The notes below the pieces were generated by a model. It saw only the letters and a list, made by a program, of their open reading frames with translations. It had not been told where the DNA came from and did not search any database. Shown piece after piece: positions 42,688 through 52,011 of a stretch of DNA of 64,000 nt (position 1 is its first letter; each line of letters begins with the position of its first letter). This stretch comes from Gammaproteobacteria bacterium (lineage in GTDB: Bacteria > Pseudomonadota > Gammaproteobacteria > Pseudomonadales > Cellvibrionaceae), in NCBI GenBank assembly GCA_021151835.1, contig JAGKWO010000009.1, forward strand, positions 248,001 to 312,000, in the 5' to 3' direction. The position numbers were made by a program, and so were the translations under genes.

Positions 42688-45600
42688 TCACTCGTTGTCG
42701 GGTGCTGAGGGCTTTTGTGTTAGCAGTTGGATGTTGCCACCGACAGCCGCCAAATAATTGCTGACGGTTTTCTCGCGCACAAAACGGTGCAAGTAGTGAG
42801 GCCCACCCGCTTTGGGGCCAGTGCCGGAAAGGCCGCAACCACCAAAAGGTTGTACTCCCACCACCGCGCCGACCATATTGCGATTGATATACACATTGCC
42901 CACATTAATTTCCCGAGCAATTTTCTGGCCGATTGTTTCATTGCGTGTGTGAATCCCCAGGGTGAGTCCAAAACCGATGCGATTAATACTCGCAATAACT
43001 TGCTCCAGATCCTGAATGCGGAAGCGGATTAAATGGCAAATTGGCCCGAAATGTTCTTCCTGCAATGCATCAATGCTATGAATTTCGAGCAATGTCGGCA
43101 CCACAAAACTTCCGGCTTCCAATCCCGAAGGTAGTGGTGTTTGCGCAATTAATCGACCACTGGTTTTAGCATCAATGATATATGCAAGAAGTTTTCGCTG
43201 TTCTTGTTTATCGATCACCGGACCAATATCCGTGCGGGTATCGCGTGGATCACCTATCACCAGGCAATCCATGGCTCCTTTGAGTAATTCAATTACCTGA
43301 TCCGCAATTTCCTCTTGCACAAACAAAACGCGTAGCGCAGAACAACGCTGGCCCGCGCTGCCAAATGCCGAGCGAATAACATCTTTAACCAATTGTTCAG
43401 GCAAGCAAGTCGAGTCTGCAATCAATGCATTTTGGCCACCAGTCTCCGCAATCAGGCTGGCGATACTCGAATCGCGCGCTGCCAATGCACGGTTAATTGC
43501 CCATGCACTTTGGGTTGAACCGGTGAAGGCGATGCCCTCAATTCGGGCATCGCCGGTCAATAATGGGCTGAGTTCGCTGCTGGTGCCGGGTAAAAAATGT
43601 AATGCCGCAGGCGGGATCCCGGCCGCGAGCATTAACTCAATAGCGCGAAAGGCGATCAAACAAGTTTGCCGCGCAGGTTTCGCTAGTACCGTATTTCCTG
43701 CTACCAATGCTGCAATTATTTGGCCCGTAAAAATTGCCAATGGAAAATTCCACGGCGAGATGCAAACAAAAATACCGCGCCCTTCTAACCGCAATTGATT
43801 CTGTTCTCCCGTTGGCCCGGGCAGGGGTAGGGGATGAGCAATGTGTTCCCGCGCTTGTTGTGCGTAATAATGGCAAAAGTCCACCGCCTCACGTACTTCA
43901 TCAATGGCATCACCCAGGGTTTTGCCCGCTTCGCGCATTAACAACGCGATCAACTCTGCTCGATGTTCTTCAAATAAATCACCGGTTTTGTCCATCAACT
44001 CCGCTTTATCAGTTACTGGATAGTGCCGCCAGTAAAACAAAAAATCCGCAGCGTGGTTCAACGCCGCTGTTGCACTTTCGGCATTTGCCAGAATGCAATG
44101 CCCGACTTGTTCGGCGCTATTTGCCGGATTGGTAATATTTACCTCTGTGCCCGTTTGCAAATAATGTCCGCCGCTAATTGGACTGGCTTTCCATTGGTAA
44201 TTCAGCCACGGTTTGATTGCGTCCATTAAGTGCTCCCGTTGCCTAGTAATGTGGATATTAAAACCCTGGGAATTCGCGCGGGATTTATCCGGATTTGGAT
44301 GGAAAAATAATTGGGCCGGTAGTGGAACGCGTTGTGAGTATTCCTCTGTTTTCGTTAGCGGATGCCTGGCAAGCTGCTCCAACGAAAAATCCTTGCGATT
44401 AAGTTGGTTGATAAACGAATTATTGGCACCGTTTTCCAATAAGCGCCGTACCAGGTAAGGCAATAACTCGGCATATTGGCCCACGGGTGAATAAATCCGG
44501 CAGTGGATTTGCGGATGCTCAATTAATAATTGGCGATACAGTGATTCACCCATGCCTTGTAATCGCTGAAACTCCACTGGCTTGCCTTCTGCCATGGCAA
44601 TCAGATTGCACATTGTTGCTGCGTTGTGCGTAGCAAATTGCGGATTTAAATGGCGGCTTTGCAATAAAAATTTTGCACATGCAAGGTAAGAAATATCGGT
44701 AGCCGCTTTTGTGGTGAATACCGGATAACCATTTAGGCCTGCACGTTGCGCCCAGTGGATTTCACTGTCCCAGTAAGCGCCTTTGACCAAACGGATATTA
44801 ATTTTTATTTTTAATTCATCGGCGAGTTGATCGAGGAACCCCAGTACCGGTAAGGCACGTTTGGAGTAGGCTTGTACTGCCAAACCAAATCCGTTCCAAC
44901 CCTGGAGTGATGGATGCCGTAAGCAGGCTTCGATTAATGCGAGTGAGAGTTCCAACCGCTCTGATTCTTCCGCATCAATGGTTAATGGAATATTTCCGGA
45001 ACGCGCATGCTGCGCTAAACGCACCAGGATTCCCGGGTTTATAGCCGTTCCAATTAAATCGGTAGTGACTTGTGTTTGCTGTAAAGCCTCGTAGCGCGGA
45101 TGCAGTGCACTTAATTTAATCGATAGGCTATAACGATCTTTGCCATCTGCTTTTGCAAGTTGCGCAAGTGCGGAAAAATAATTGTGCTGATATTGTTGCG
45201 CAACCGGGTGAGTAATAGCCGCTTCACCTAACAAATCAAATGAATAATGCCAGCGTAATTCCGGCTCTCTACGATTAAGGGCATGGACACGCTTCAGCGC
45301 AGCATCTACATCGGTGGCAAAAACAAACGTATCAGCTAACCAGAGCAAGGCTTTTTCCAACGCCGCCTGGATCACCGGTTCGCCCAGGCGACGCATCAGG
45401 TTTTGTAAAATACCGGGGGCATCGACGGGTTCCACCATTCGTTCGCCCCAGACTAGGGCCCAGGTTGCGGCATTAATTATCCAGGGTTGTTGTTTGCCCA
45501 GGCGATTTTGCCAGTTGGTGGACGCAAGTTTGTCCGCAATAAATGCGCGCGCTGAGGTTTTGTCGGGAATGCGTACCAATGCTTCGGCCAGGGACATAAG

Positions 45601-45858
45601 CACTACGCCTTCGCGAGTGTTCAGGCTATAAGCTTGCAGGAATTTCTGTGGCCAGTTGTTACGCTCGGAAGGAGTATTTTTCCAGCGGTTCAGGAAGGCG
45701 AGGGTTTGCTGGTAAGCATGATGAATTTGCTGTTCATCCTGATCCAGCCAATCAATCAACCCGGTGAGGCAAGTAGCCTCGTCGATCAGGTAGTGATCAT
45801 CAATTACACGGTGCCATTCGTCTAACGAATGAATTATAGAAAAGCGAGAAGAAAGCAT
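42688..45858 (-). CDS. putA: Bifunctional proline dehydrogenase / P5C dehydrogenase PutA
   Basis: 1056 aa from the ATG at 45858; a 42-codon upstream extension is unlikely. The PRODH barrel has RLVKGAYWDSEIHWAQ and FATHNAATMC. The aldehyde dehydrogenase half has ISPWNFPLAIFTGQIIAALV, catalytic Cys in GSAGQRCSALRV and Glu in LIAETGGQNALI. It oxidises proline to glutamate, passing electrons first to FAD and quinone and then to NAD+. It lacks the N-terminal ribbon-helix-helix domain of E. coli PutA (1320 aa), so it is an enzyme without repressor function. Sits between ruvC and ruvA on the opposite strand. Confidence 0.95.
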   Translation of the reverse strand: MLSSRFSIIHSLDEWHRVIDDHYLIDEATCLTGLIDWLDQDEQQIHHAYQQTLAFLNRWKNTPSERNNWPQKFLQAYSLNTREGVVLMSLAEALVRIPDKTSARAFIADKLASTNWQNRLGKQQPWIINAATWALVWGERMVEPVDAPGILQNLMRRLGEPVIQAALEKALLWLADTFVFATDVDAALKRVHALNRREPELRWHYSFDLLGEAAITHPVAQQYQHNYFSALAQLAKADGKDRYSLSIKLSALHPRYEALQQTQVTTDLIGTAINPGILVRLAQHARSGNIPLTIDAEESERLELSLALIEACLRHPSLQGWNGFGLAVQAYSKRALPVLGFLDQLADELKIKINIRLVKGAYWDSEIHWAQRAGLNGYPVFTTKAATDISYLACAKFLLQSRHLNPQFATHNAATMCNLIAMAEGKPVEFQRLQGMGESLYRQLLIEHPQIHCRIYSPVGQYAELLPYLVRRLLENGANNSFINQLNRKDFSLEQLARHPLTKTEEYSQRVPLPAQLFFHPNPDKSRANSQGFNIHITRQREHLMDAIKPWLNYQWKASPISGGHYLQTGTEVNITNPANSAEQVGHCILANAESATAALNHAADFLFYWRHYPVTDKAELMDKTGDLFEEHRAELIALLMREAGKTLGDAIDEVREAVDFCHYYAQQAREHIAHPLPLPGPTGEQNQLRLEGRGIFVCISPWNFPLAIFTGQIIAALVAGNTVLAKPARQTCLIAFRAIELMLAAGIPPAALHFLPGTSSELSPLLTGDARIEGIAFTGSTQSAWAINRALAARDSSIASLIAETGGQNALIADSTCLPEQLVKDVIRSAFGSAGQRCSALRVLFVQEEIADQVIELLKGAMDCLVIGDPRDTRTDIGPVIDKQEQRKLLAYIIDAKTSGRLIAQTPLPSGLEAGSFVVPTLLEIHSIDALQEEHFGPICHLIRFRIQDLEQVIASINRIGFGLTLGIHTRNETIGQKIAREINVGNVYINRNMVGAVVGVQPFGGCGLSGTGPKAGGPHYLHRFVREKTVSNYLAAVGGNIQLLTQKPSAPDNE

Positions 45859-46049
45859 AGGTTTACCACCGCTGGGTCTTTCTCGTACATCTGAAGCAAG
45901 TATGGCACCACAACCGGAATATTTCTGTATCGGGCGCTGGCATGGATGACTCTTGTGTCTAAACTCCTTTACAATGCCGAACAAAATACTGTCTATAAAA
46001 ACAGTCCACCTTTACAAAGGCCTTATCGGCCCTGACGGAAAGCTAATCT

Positions 46050-46664
46050 ATGATCGGACGTTTGCGCGGGGTTCTTCTGGAAAAGCAGCCACCTTACCTG
46101 CTGCTGGATGTAAACGGCGTAGGGTATGAAGTACAGGCGCCGATGACCACCTTCTATCGCTTGCCATCCCTTGGGCAAGAAGTCACCTTGCATACACACT
46201 TATCAATTACTGAAAACCTGCATCAGTTATTTGGTTTTAGCGAGCAGCGTGATCGCTCATTATTCCGCACGTTAATTAAAGTGAATGGCGTCGGCCCAAA
46301 ATTGGCAATTGCGATTTTGTCGGGCATGGAGGCCGATGATATTGCGCGTTGTGTGCGCGATGACAACATTAATGCGCTGACCAAGGTTCCCGGCATCGGT
46401 AAAAAAACGGCGGAGCGTTTGGTCATTGAGTTGCGCGATCGCCTGAAAAACTGGGACATGCCGCAAGGCGATATGTTGGCCCACAGTGAAATCCAGAGTA
46501 TCGCGACGGATAACGATATATTTGCAGAAGCAGAAAGTGCGCTGATCGCATTGGGTTACAAGCCGGTTGAAGCAGCAAAAATGATTTCACTCGCCAGCAA
46601 GCAAAAGCCGGATGCAAAAAGTGAAGAACTGATTCGTATCGCCCTGCGCAGCATTGCAGGCTAG
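46050..46664 (+). CDS. ruvA: Holliday junction branch-migration subunit RuvA
   Basis: 204 aa. MIGRLRGVLLEKQPPYLLLD is the typical N-terminal OB-fold; two helix-hairpin-helix motifs follow (KVNGVGPKLAIAILSG and KVPGIGKKTAERLVIELRDR). The C-terminal domain III (ALIALGYKPVEAAKMI) contacts RuvB. RuvA tetramers bind the four-way junction and load RuvB. Followed by ruvB after 53 bp. Confidence 0.97.
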   Translation: MIGRLRGVLLEKQPPYLLLDVNGVGYEVQAPMTTFYRLPSLGQEVTLHTHLSITENLHQLFGFSEQRDRSLFRTLIKVNGVGPKLAIAILSGMEADDIARCVRDDNINALTKVPGIGKKTAERLVIELRDRLKNWDMPQGDMLAHSEIQSIATDNDIFAEAESALIALGYKPVEAAKMISLASKQKPDAKSEELIRIALRSIAG

Positions 46665-46717
46665 TTTGTCCACAGAATGAAAGTCACAGGGTTCATGTTT
46701 ACAGGGTTAAAGCCATT

Positions 46718-47743
46718 ATGATTGAAACGGATCGCCTGATTGCCCCCACCGCAAAAGAGCGTGAGGACCACCTTGATCGCACTGTACGCCCGAAATATCT
46801 CGCTGATTATGTCGGCCAGCCGGCAGTGCGTGAACAGATGGAAATTTTTATTGGCGCTGCAAAAAAACGTAATGAAGCTCTGGATCATACTTTGGTGTTT
46901 GGTCCGCCGGGTTTGGGTAAGACAACGCTGGCAAACATCATTGCGAATGAAATGAATGTTTCACTTAAAAGCACCTCCGGCCCGGTACTGGAAAAAGCAG
47001 GTGATCTGGCGGCATTGCTCACCAACCTGGAGCCGGGCGATGTGTTGTTTATTGATGAGATCCACCGTTTGAGCCCGGTGGTAGAGGAAATTCTTTATCC
47101 GGCAATGGAGGATTTCCAACTCGATATCATGATCGGTGAAGGCCCTGCGGCGCGCTCAATCAAACTGGATTTGCCACAATTTACCCTTGTCGGCGCAACA
47201 ACCCGCGCTGGTCTACTGACCTCTCCCTTGCGCGATCGTTTTGGTATTGTTCAGCGTCTGGAGTTCTATAATGTCGCCGATCTCACCCATATTGTCGCGC
47301 GCTCAGCGGCTTTACTGGGGGTGAAAATGGATTATGAGGGTGCAGGTGAAGTCGCAAAGCGCTCGCGTGGCACTCCGCGTATTGCCAATCGTTTACTGCG
47401 TCGTGTGCGCGATTATGCGGAAATGAAAGGCGACGGTACGGTTAGCGCGAAAATGGCGGACAGTGCGCTCAATATGCTCAACGTCGATGAGCGGGGTTTC
47501 GATCATATGGACCGTCGTTTGTTGATGGCAATGCTGCATAACTTTGATGGCGGTCCAGTGGGGGTAGAGAGTTTGGCGGCGGCAATTAGTGAGGATCGCG
47601 GAACTATTGAGGATGTCATAGAGCCATATCTCATACAACAAGGGTTCATGGCGCGTACACCGCGTGGCCGAATTTTAACCAATAATGCGTATCTATATTT
47701 TGGAATGCCCGTGCCCAAACGGCTGCAAGATACTACTGACTAA
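46718..47743 (+). CDS. ruvB: Holliday junction ATP-dependent helicase RuvB
   Basis: 341 aa AAA+ motor of branch migration. RPKYLADYVGQPAVREQM precedes Walker A GPPGLGKTTLANII, Walker B VLFIDEIHRLSP, sensor 1 LVGATTRAGLLTSPLRDRFG, and a C-terminal winged-helix domain (EPYLIQQGFMARTPRGRI). Length equals the family norm. Forms an operon with ruvA and leads into ybgC 28 bp downstream. Confidence 0.98.
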   Translation: MIETDRLIAPTAKEREDHLDRTVRPKYLADYVGQPAVREQMEIFIGAAKKRNEALDHTLVFGPPGLGKTTLANIIANEMNVSLKSTSGPVLEKAGDLAALLTNLEPGDVLFIDEIHRLSPVVEEILYPAMEDFQLDIMIGEGPAARSIKLDLPQFTLVGATTRAGLLTSPLRDRFGIVQRLEFYNVADLTHIVARSAALLGVKMDYEGAGEVAKRSRGTPRIANRLLRRVRDYAEMKGDGTVSAKMADSALNMLNVDERGFDHMDRRLLMAMLHNFDGGPVGVESLAAAISEDRGTIEDVIEPYLIQQGFMARTPRGRILTNNAYLYFGMPVPKRLQDTTD

Positions 47744-47771
47744 ACGAACCGGGTAAGGATTTTTTGGAGTC

Positions 47772-48194
47772 ATGCAGCCATTTAGCATCCCGATACGGGT
47801 GTACATTGAAGACACAGATGCTGGTGGCATTGTGTACTACGTAAATTATCTGAAGTACATGGAACGCAGCCGTACAGAATTTTTGCGCAGTTTCGGCTAT
47901 GATAAGCCCGCAATTTTGGATGGTGGTCTATTGTTGGTCGTACATTCGGCACACATTAATTACCGTCGTCCCGCGCGTTTGGATAATTTGCTTGGCGTGA
48001 CCGCGCAAATTAGTAAACTGGCGCGAACCTATATCGAATTTCAGCAGCAGGTGCTGCATGGCGAAGAATTATTGTGTGAGGGGTTAATTCGTATCGCCTG
48101 TGTCGATTCCGAATCCATGAAGCCCAGCGCTATTCCCGCCAGTATGCATCAGCAATTGGATCAATCGTTTCGTCTTCATACTATTGAGAGTTAA
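47772..48194 (+). CDS. ybgC: Acyl-CoA thioesterase YbgC
   Basis: 140-aa hot-dog-fold thioesterase. VYIEDTDAGGIVYYVNYLKY contains the catalytic Asp of the 4-hydroxybenzoyl-CoA thioesterase type, followed by RSRTEFLRSFGYD. The first gene of the conserved ybgC-tolQRAB-pal-cpoB cluster; it interacts with phospholipid-synthesis proteins at the inner membrane in E. coli. Nine bases separate it from tolQ. Confidence 0.94.
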   Translation: MQPFSIPIRVYIEDTDAGGIVYYVNYLKYMERSRTEFLRSFGYDKPAILDGGLLLVVHSAHINYRRPARLDNLLGVTAQISKLARTYIEFQQQVLHGEELLCEGLIRIACVDSESMKPSAIPASMHQQLDQSFRLHTIES

Positions 48195-48202
48195 TCAAGC
48201 TT

Positions 48203-48889
48203 ATGCCTGCAACAGAGAACAATCTGTCAATTGCACATCTCATCTTGAACGCCAGTTTTCTGGTGCAAGTGGTGATGTTCATTCTGGTTTTGGCCTCGGT
48301 GATTTCCTGGGCGATGATTTTTCAACGTGAACGCTACCAACGCAAAGCCTCCGGTGCTTTTAGTTATTTTGAAAAACAATTCTGGTCAGGAATTGACCTG
48401 AACCAATTGTATCGACAAGGCAATGGCCGCAATGAAATGGTGGAAGGTATCGAAAGTATTTTCCGCGCAGGCTTCAAAGAATTTACCCGGTTGCGTCAAA
48501 CAGCCGGCGCTGATTCTGATGCGGTGATGGAAGGCTCCCAGCGCGCGATGCGCGTTGCTCTTGCGCGTGAACAGGAAAAGCTGGAAGAAAATTTGCCTTT
48601 CCTCGCGAGTGTTGCTTCGGTAAGTCCTTATATTGGTCTGTTTGGAACTGTATGGGGCATCATGGTGTCATTCCTTAATATTGCCAACGCCGGGCAACCG
48701 AGTCTTGCAACAGTCGCGCCCGGTATTGCCGAAGCATTGATTGCTACAGCAATGGGTTTGTTTGCGGCAATTCCTGCCGTCTTGGCTTACAACAAATTTT
48801 CGGCGCGCGCCGAAAATTTGCTCAGTAATTACCAAACGTTCGCTGAAGAGTTTTCGGCTATTTTGCACCGTCAGGTTCACAGCAAGTAA
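48203..48889 (+). CDS. tolQ: Tol-Pal motor subunit TolQ
   Basis: 228 aa inner-membrane protein of the ExbB/MotA family. Three transmembrane helices: one near residues 14-37 (VVMFILVLASVISWAMIF), and two later, including LFGTVWGIMVSFLNI and IAEALIATAMGLFAAIPAVL. With TolR it uses the proton gradient to energise TolA, keeping the outer membrane invaginated at division. Part of the tol operon. Confidence 0.96.
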   Translation: MPATENNLSIAHLILNASFLVQVVMFILVLASVISWAMIFQRERYQRKASGAFSYFEKQFWSGIDLNQLYRQGNGRNEMVEGIESIFRAGFKEFTRLRQTAGADSDAVMEGSQRAMRVALAREQEKLEENLPFLASVASVSPYIGLFGTVWGIMVSFLNIANAGQPSLATVAPGIAEALIATAMGLFAAIPAVLAYNKFSARAENLLSNYQTFAEEFSAILHRQVHSK

Positions 48890-48927
48890 CGCTGTTTTAT
48901 AGTGATCGAGAAAACAGGTTAATAGCT

Positions 48928-49356
48928 ATGTCTGGATTTGGTCCGCCCGTAAAGAAGAAACTCAAAGCTGAGATCAATGTTGTTCCGTTGATTGACGTAA
49001 TGTTGGTATTGCTGATTGTTTTTATGATCGCTGCGCCCATGATGACCCAGGGTATTAAAGTTGAATTACCCAAGGCAGCTTCGGATCCGGTAGAAAGTAA
49101 AGATGATGAGCCAATCACTGTCTCGATAAAAGCTGATGGTACTTACTACATAGATTTGGCCGGTGATCCGGAAGCACCGCGTCCGATCGCGGAAATTAAA
49201 TCAATTGTTAGTAAAGTGCTTAAGGAGAAACCCAACACACCAGTGTTTGTGCAAGGCGACAAGAAGGTCGACTATGGTGCGGTGGTGAACCTGATGGGTG
49301 AACTCAAACAAGCGGGGGCGCCTTCAGTTGGTCTGATTACCGAGCCAACGCGCTAA
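48928..49356 (+). CDS. tolR: Tol-Pal motor subunit TolR
   Basis: 142-aa ExbD/TolR family protein. The short cytoplasmic start is followed by INVVPLIDVMLVLLIVFMIA, whose Asp is the proton-carrying residue, and a periplasmic domain with DLAGDPEAPRPIAEIK and VFVQGDKKVDYGAVVNLMG. It forms the 5:2 complex with TolQ. Six bases before tolA. Confidence 0.96.
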   Translation: MSGFGPPVKKKLKAEINVVPLIDVMLVLLIVFMIAAPMMTQGIKVELPKAASDPVESKDDEPITVSIKADGTYYIDLAGDPEAPRPIAEIKSIVSKVLKEKPNTPVFVQGDKKVDYGAVVNLMGELKQAGAPSVGLITEPTR

Positions 49357-49361
49357 CGTTT

Positions 49362-50207
49362 ATGAAGTTTGAAAAATCTTTATCGCTCCCATTATTTCTC
49401 AGTGTGTCTTTTCACATACTGCTGCTGGTTTTGTTTTTGGGAAACTGGAATTTCTTTAAAAAAGACGAAGAACCTTATAAGCCTCATTATGTCACAGCAA
49501 CATTGGTAGATTTAAAACCGAAGGCCAAGGCCCAACCGCAACAAACTAAAGAGCAAGTGTTGGATTCAAAACCCTATGAGGATTTGAAAAACAACAAAAA
49601 ACAAGAAGAGCAGCGACGCATAGAGGCGGAAGCACTTGTTCAAAAACAAAGAGAGCAACAAGCAAAAGAAGCCGCTGCTGCAGAAGAACTGAAGCAGCAA
49701 AAGGTTAAGGAAGAGCAAGCAAAAATAGCCAAGGCGAAAGCGGAAAAAGAAGCGGCGGAGAAAAAGCGCAAAGCAGAAGAGGATGCCAAACGCCAGGCTG
49801 AAGCGGCTAAAAAGACCCAAAGGGAACGTGAAGCCCAGGAAGAGCAGCGCAGGATTCAGGCCGCGCAGCAAAAGGAAGCCAAACATATTAGTGACACTAA
49901 TGATGAGGCCAATACGAAAAGCTACGAAGAAATGTTAATTGAACGCGTTGAGCAAAATTGGAGTCGGCCTCCATCAGCCCGGCGCGGTATGGAAGTAACG
50001 TTGGAAGTTAATATGCTGCCAACGGGTGTAGTGACTGGATTGCGCATCATTAAAAGCAGTGGTGATCCTGCTTTTGATCGCGCAGCAGAGCAGGCGGTGA
50101 GGCGTGTAGATCGCTTTACTGAAGCTATGCAGATACCACCCGATATTTTTGAAAAGTATTTTCGTGTGTTTAGATTTACATTTAGCCCAGAGGATTTAAG
50201 GTCGTGA
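49362..50207 (+). CDS. tolA: Tol-Pal envelope protein TolA
   Basis: 281 aa. A single N-terminal membrane anchor (LPLFLSVSFHILLLVLFLG) is followed by a long Ala/Glu/Lys/Gln-rich helix (about residues 55-180) that spans the periplasm, and a C-terminal TonB-like domain (YEEMLIERVEQNWSRPPSAR, then VTLEVNMLPTGVVTGLRI). It links the TolQR motor to TolB and Pal. Shorter than E. coli TolA (421 aa) because of a shorter helix. Its stop overlaps the tolB start by four bases. Confidence 0.94.
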   Translation: MKFEKSLSLPLFLSVSFHILLLVLFLGNWNFFKKDEEPYKPHYVTATLVDLKPKAKAQPQQTKEQVLDSKPYEDLKNNKKQEEQRRIEAEALVQKQREQQAKEAAAAEELKQQKVKEEQAKIAKAKAEKEAAEKKRKAEEDAKRQAEAAKKTQREREAQEEQRRIQAAQQKEAKHISDTNDEANTKSYEEMLIERVEQNWSRPPSARRGMEVTLEVNMLPTGVVTGLRIIKSSGDPAFDRAAEQAVRRVDRFTEAMQIPPDIFEKYFRVFRFTFSPEDLRS

Positions 50208-51484
50208 AGCGATATTTACTGTTGTGTTTAATTTTTGTAGCGGGCATTGCCCATGCACAATTAGATCTGAAGGTAACCAAAGGTGTGGATAACCCCACCA
50301 AAATTGCCGTGGTTCCATTTTCCTGGGCGGGCGGGCGTTTGCCTGAAGATCTGGGCAAAATTGTTGGAAATGACCTGGAATTTTCTGGTCAATTTGAAGC
50401 TATTGCCGCTGATCGTATGTTGTCATTTCCACGTTCGGAAGCGGAAGTCCATTATCGTGATTGGAAAGCATTGGGTTCTGAATATCTACTGATTGGCTCA
50501 ATTACCCAGCAGGCTGATCGTTATTACGCCAGTTATGAACTATTCGATGTTGTTCAGCAAAAGCGTGTTTTTGCCAAGCTCACAGTGGATGGTACTGAAG
50601 CCCAATTACGCGATATGGCACATCATATTAGCGACAAGGTTTATGAAACTATTACAGGAATCCGGGGTATATTTTCTACCAAGCTGATTTATGTCGAGGC
50701 GTTTCAAAAACCACAAAAATATCGCTTGATGCTGTCGGATATCGATGGTTTCCGCCCGCGCATGTTGCTTGAAACAAGGTACCCATTATTGTCTCCAGTG
50801 TGGTCGCCTAATGGTCAGCGGGTAGCTTACGTATCGTTTGAAGTTGATAACAAACCGTCAATTTATGTGCAGGACATTGCTACTGGTCGTCGTCAGCAAA
50901 TGACTAATTTCCGTGGTTTAAATGGTGCGCCAGCATGGTCGCCGGATGGTCAGAAATTAGCCATGGCGCTCTCGAAAGATGGTAATCCGGAAATTTATGT
51001 AATGAATGTTTTGACGCGTCAGTTGACGCGAATTACCAATCATTTTGCAATTGATCATGAGCCTGCATGGTCAGCTGATGGGGCATCAATTTTCTTTACT
51101 TCTGACAGAGGCGGAAAACCGCAGATATATGAAGTGAATGTTGCATCTATGCAGCAGGAGCGAGTGACATTTGATGGTGACTACAATGCACGCCCACGTG
51201 TATCTCCTGACGGCAAAAGCCTTGTTATGTTGAATAAGCGCCCGGGGACTAGCTATCATATTGCTGCCCAGGATATAAAATCTGGCAATTTACGTATTTT
51301 GTCCGAGACAAATCTGGATGAATCGCCTACTATAGCGCCCAATGGCGCTATGCTAATGTATGCGACTCGTTCTGGTGGTAAAGGAGTGTTGGCAGCCGTG
51401 TCCCTTGATGCGCGTGTCAAAATCCTCCAGCCTCCAAAACAAGGTGATGTGCGGGAACCCGCATGGTCGCCATTTTTTAAGTAA
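50204..51484 (+). CDS. tolB: Tol-Pal periplasmic protein TolB
   Basis: 426 aa. A Sec signal peptide (LLLCLIFVAGIAHA) precedes the N-terminal alpha/beta domain and a six-bladed beta-propeller with repeated WSPDGQK and WSADGASIFFTSDR-type blades. TolB binds Pal and TolA in the periplasm. Starts inside the end of tolA (ATGA-type overlap). Confidence 0.97.
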   Translation: MKRYLLLCLIFVAGIAHAQLDLKVTKGVDNPTKIAVVPFSWAGGRLPEDLGKIVGNDLEFSGQFEAIAADRMLSFPRSEAEVHYRDWKALGSEYLLIGSITQQADRYYASYELFDVVQQKRVFAKLTVDGTEAQLRDMAHHISDKVYETITGIRGIFSTKLIYVEAFQKPQKYRLMLSDIDGFRPRMLLETRYPLLSPVWSPNGQRVAYVSFEVDNKPSIYVQDIATGRRQQMTNFRGLNGAPAWSPDGQKLAMALSKDGNPEIYVMNVLTRQLTRITNHFAIDHEPAWSADGASIFFTSDRGGKPQIYEVNVASMQQERVTFDGDYNARPRVSPDGKSLVMLNKRPGTSYHIAAQDIKSGNLRILSETNLDESPTIAPNGAMLMYATRSGGKGVLAAVSLDARVKILQPPKQGDVREPAWSPFFK

Positions 51485-51529
51485 ATCCCCGTTCAAACTA
51501 GATCAAAACTTCATTGGAGTTACACACAC

Positions 51530-51997
51530 ATGATCACCAAGGCACTTAAGCAAGGTCTCACTCTGGCTGTTGTTATGTCATTCCTCGTTGGCTGTTCAAG
51601 CAGCGACAGCAAAAAAGCCGCTGAACCAACCACAACTGGTACTGCGACTCCACCTGCTGTTACTGAAACTGCTCCTCTGTCAAATGTTGTTTACTTCGAC
51701 TTTGACCAATATTCTTTGACTGCTGAGAGCCGTGCTGTTTTGTTGGCTCACGCTGACAAATTGAAAGGTGCTTCAGTAGCTGTACGTTTGGAAGGTCACG
51801 CTGACGAGCGCGGTTCACGCGAGTACAACCTGGCTCTCGGTGAGAAGCGTGCTAACGCAGTTCGCGATTTCCTGGTAACTCAAGGTGTTAATGGTTCTTC
51901 TTTGGAAGTTGTAAGCTTCGGTGAAGAGCAACCAGCTGCTACCGGCCATGACGAAGCTTCTTGGGCTCAAAATCGTCGCGTAGAAGTTAAGTACTAA
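51530..51997 (+). CDS. pal: Peptidoglycan-associated lipoprotein Pal
   Basis: 155 aa. The lipoprotein signal ends in the lipobox FLVGC. A Thr/Pro-rich linker leads to an OmpA-like domain with VYFDFDQYSLTAESRAVL and VRLEGHADERGSREYNLALG, which binds diaminopimelate of peptidoglycan. It anchors the outer membrane to the wall as part of the Tol-Pal system. A GGAG ribosome site precedes it. Confidence 0.97.
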   Translation: MITKALKQGLTLAVVMSFLVGCSSSDSKKAAEPTTTGTATPPAVTETAPLSNVVYFDFDQYSLTAESRAVLLAHADKLKGASVAVRLEGHADERGSREYNLALGEKRANAVRDFLVTQGVNGSSLEVVSFGEEQPAATGHDEASWAQNRRVEVKY

Positions 51998-52011
51998 GAG
52001 TCTAAACCCGT

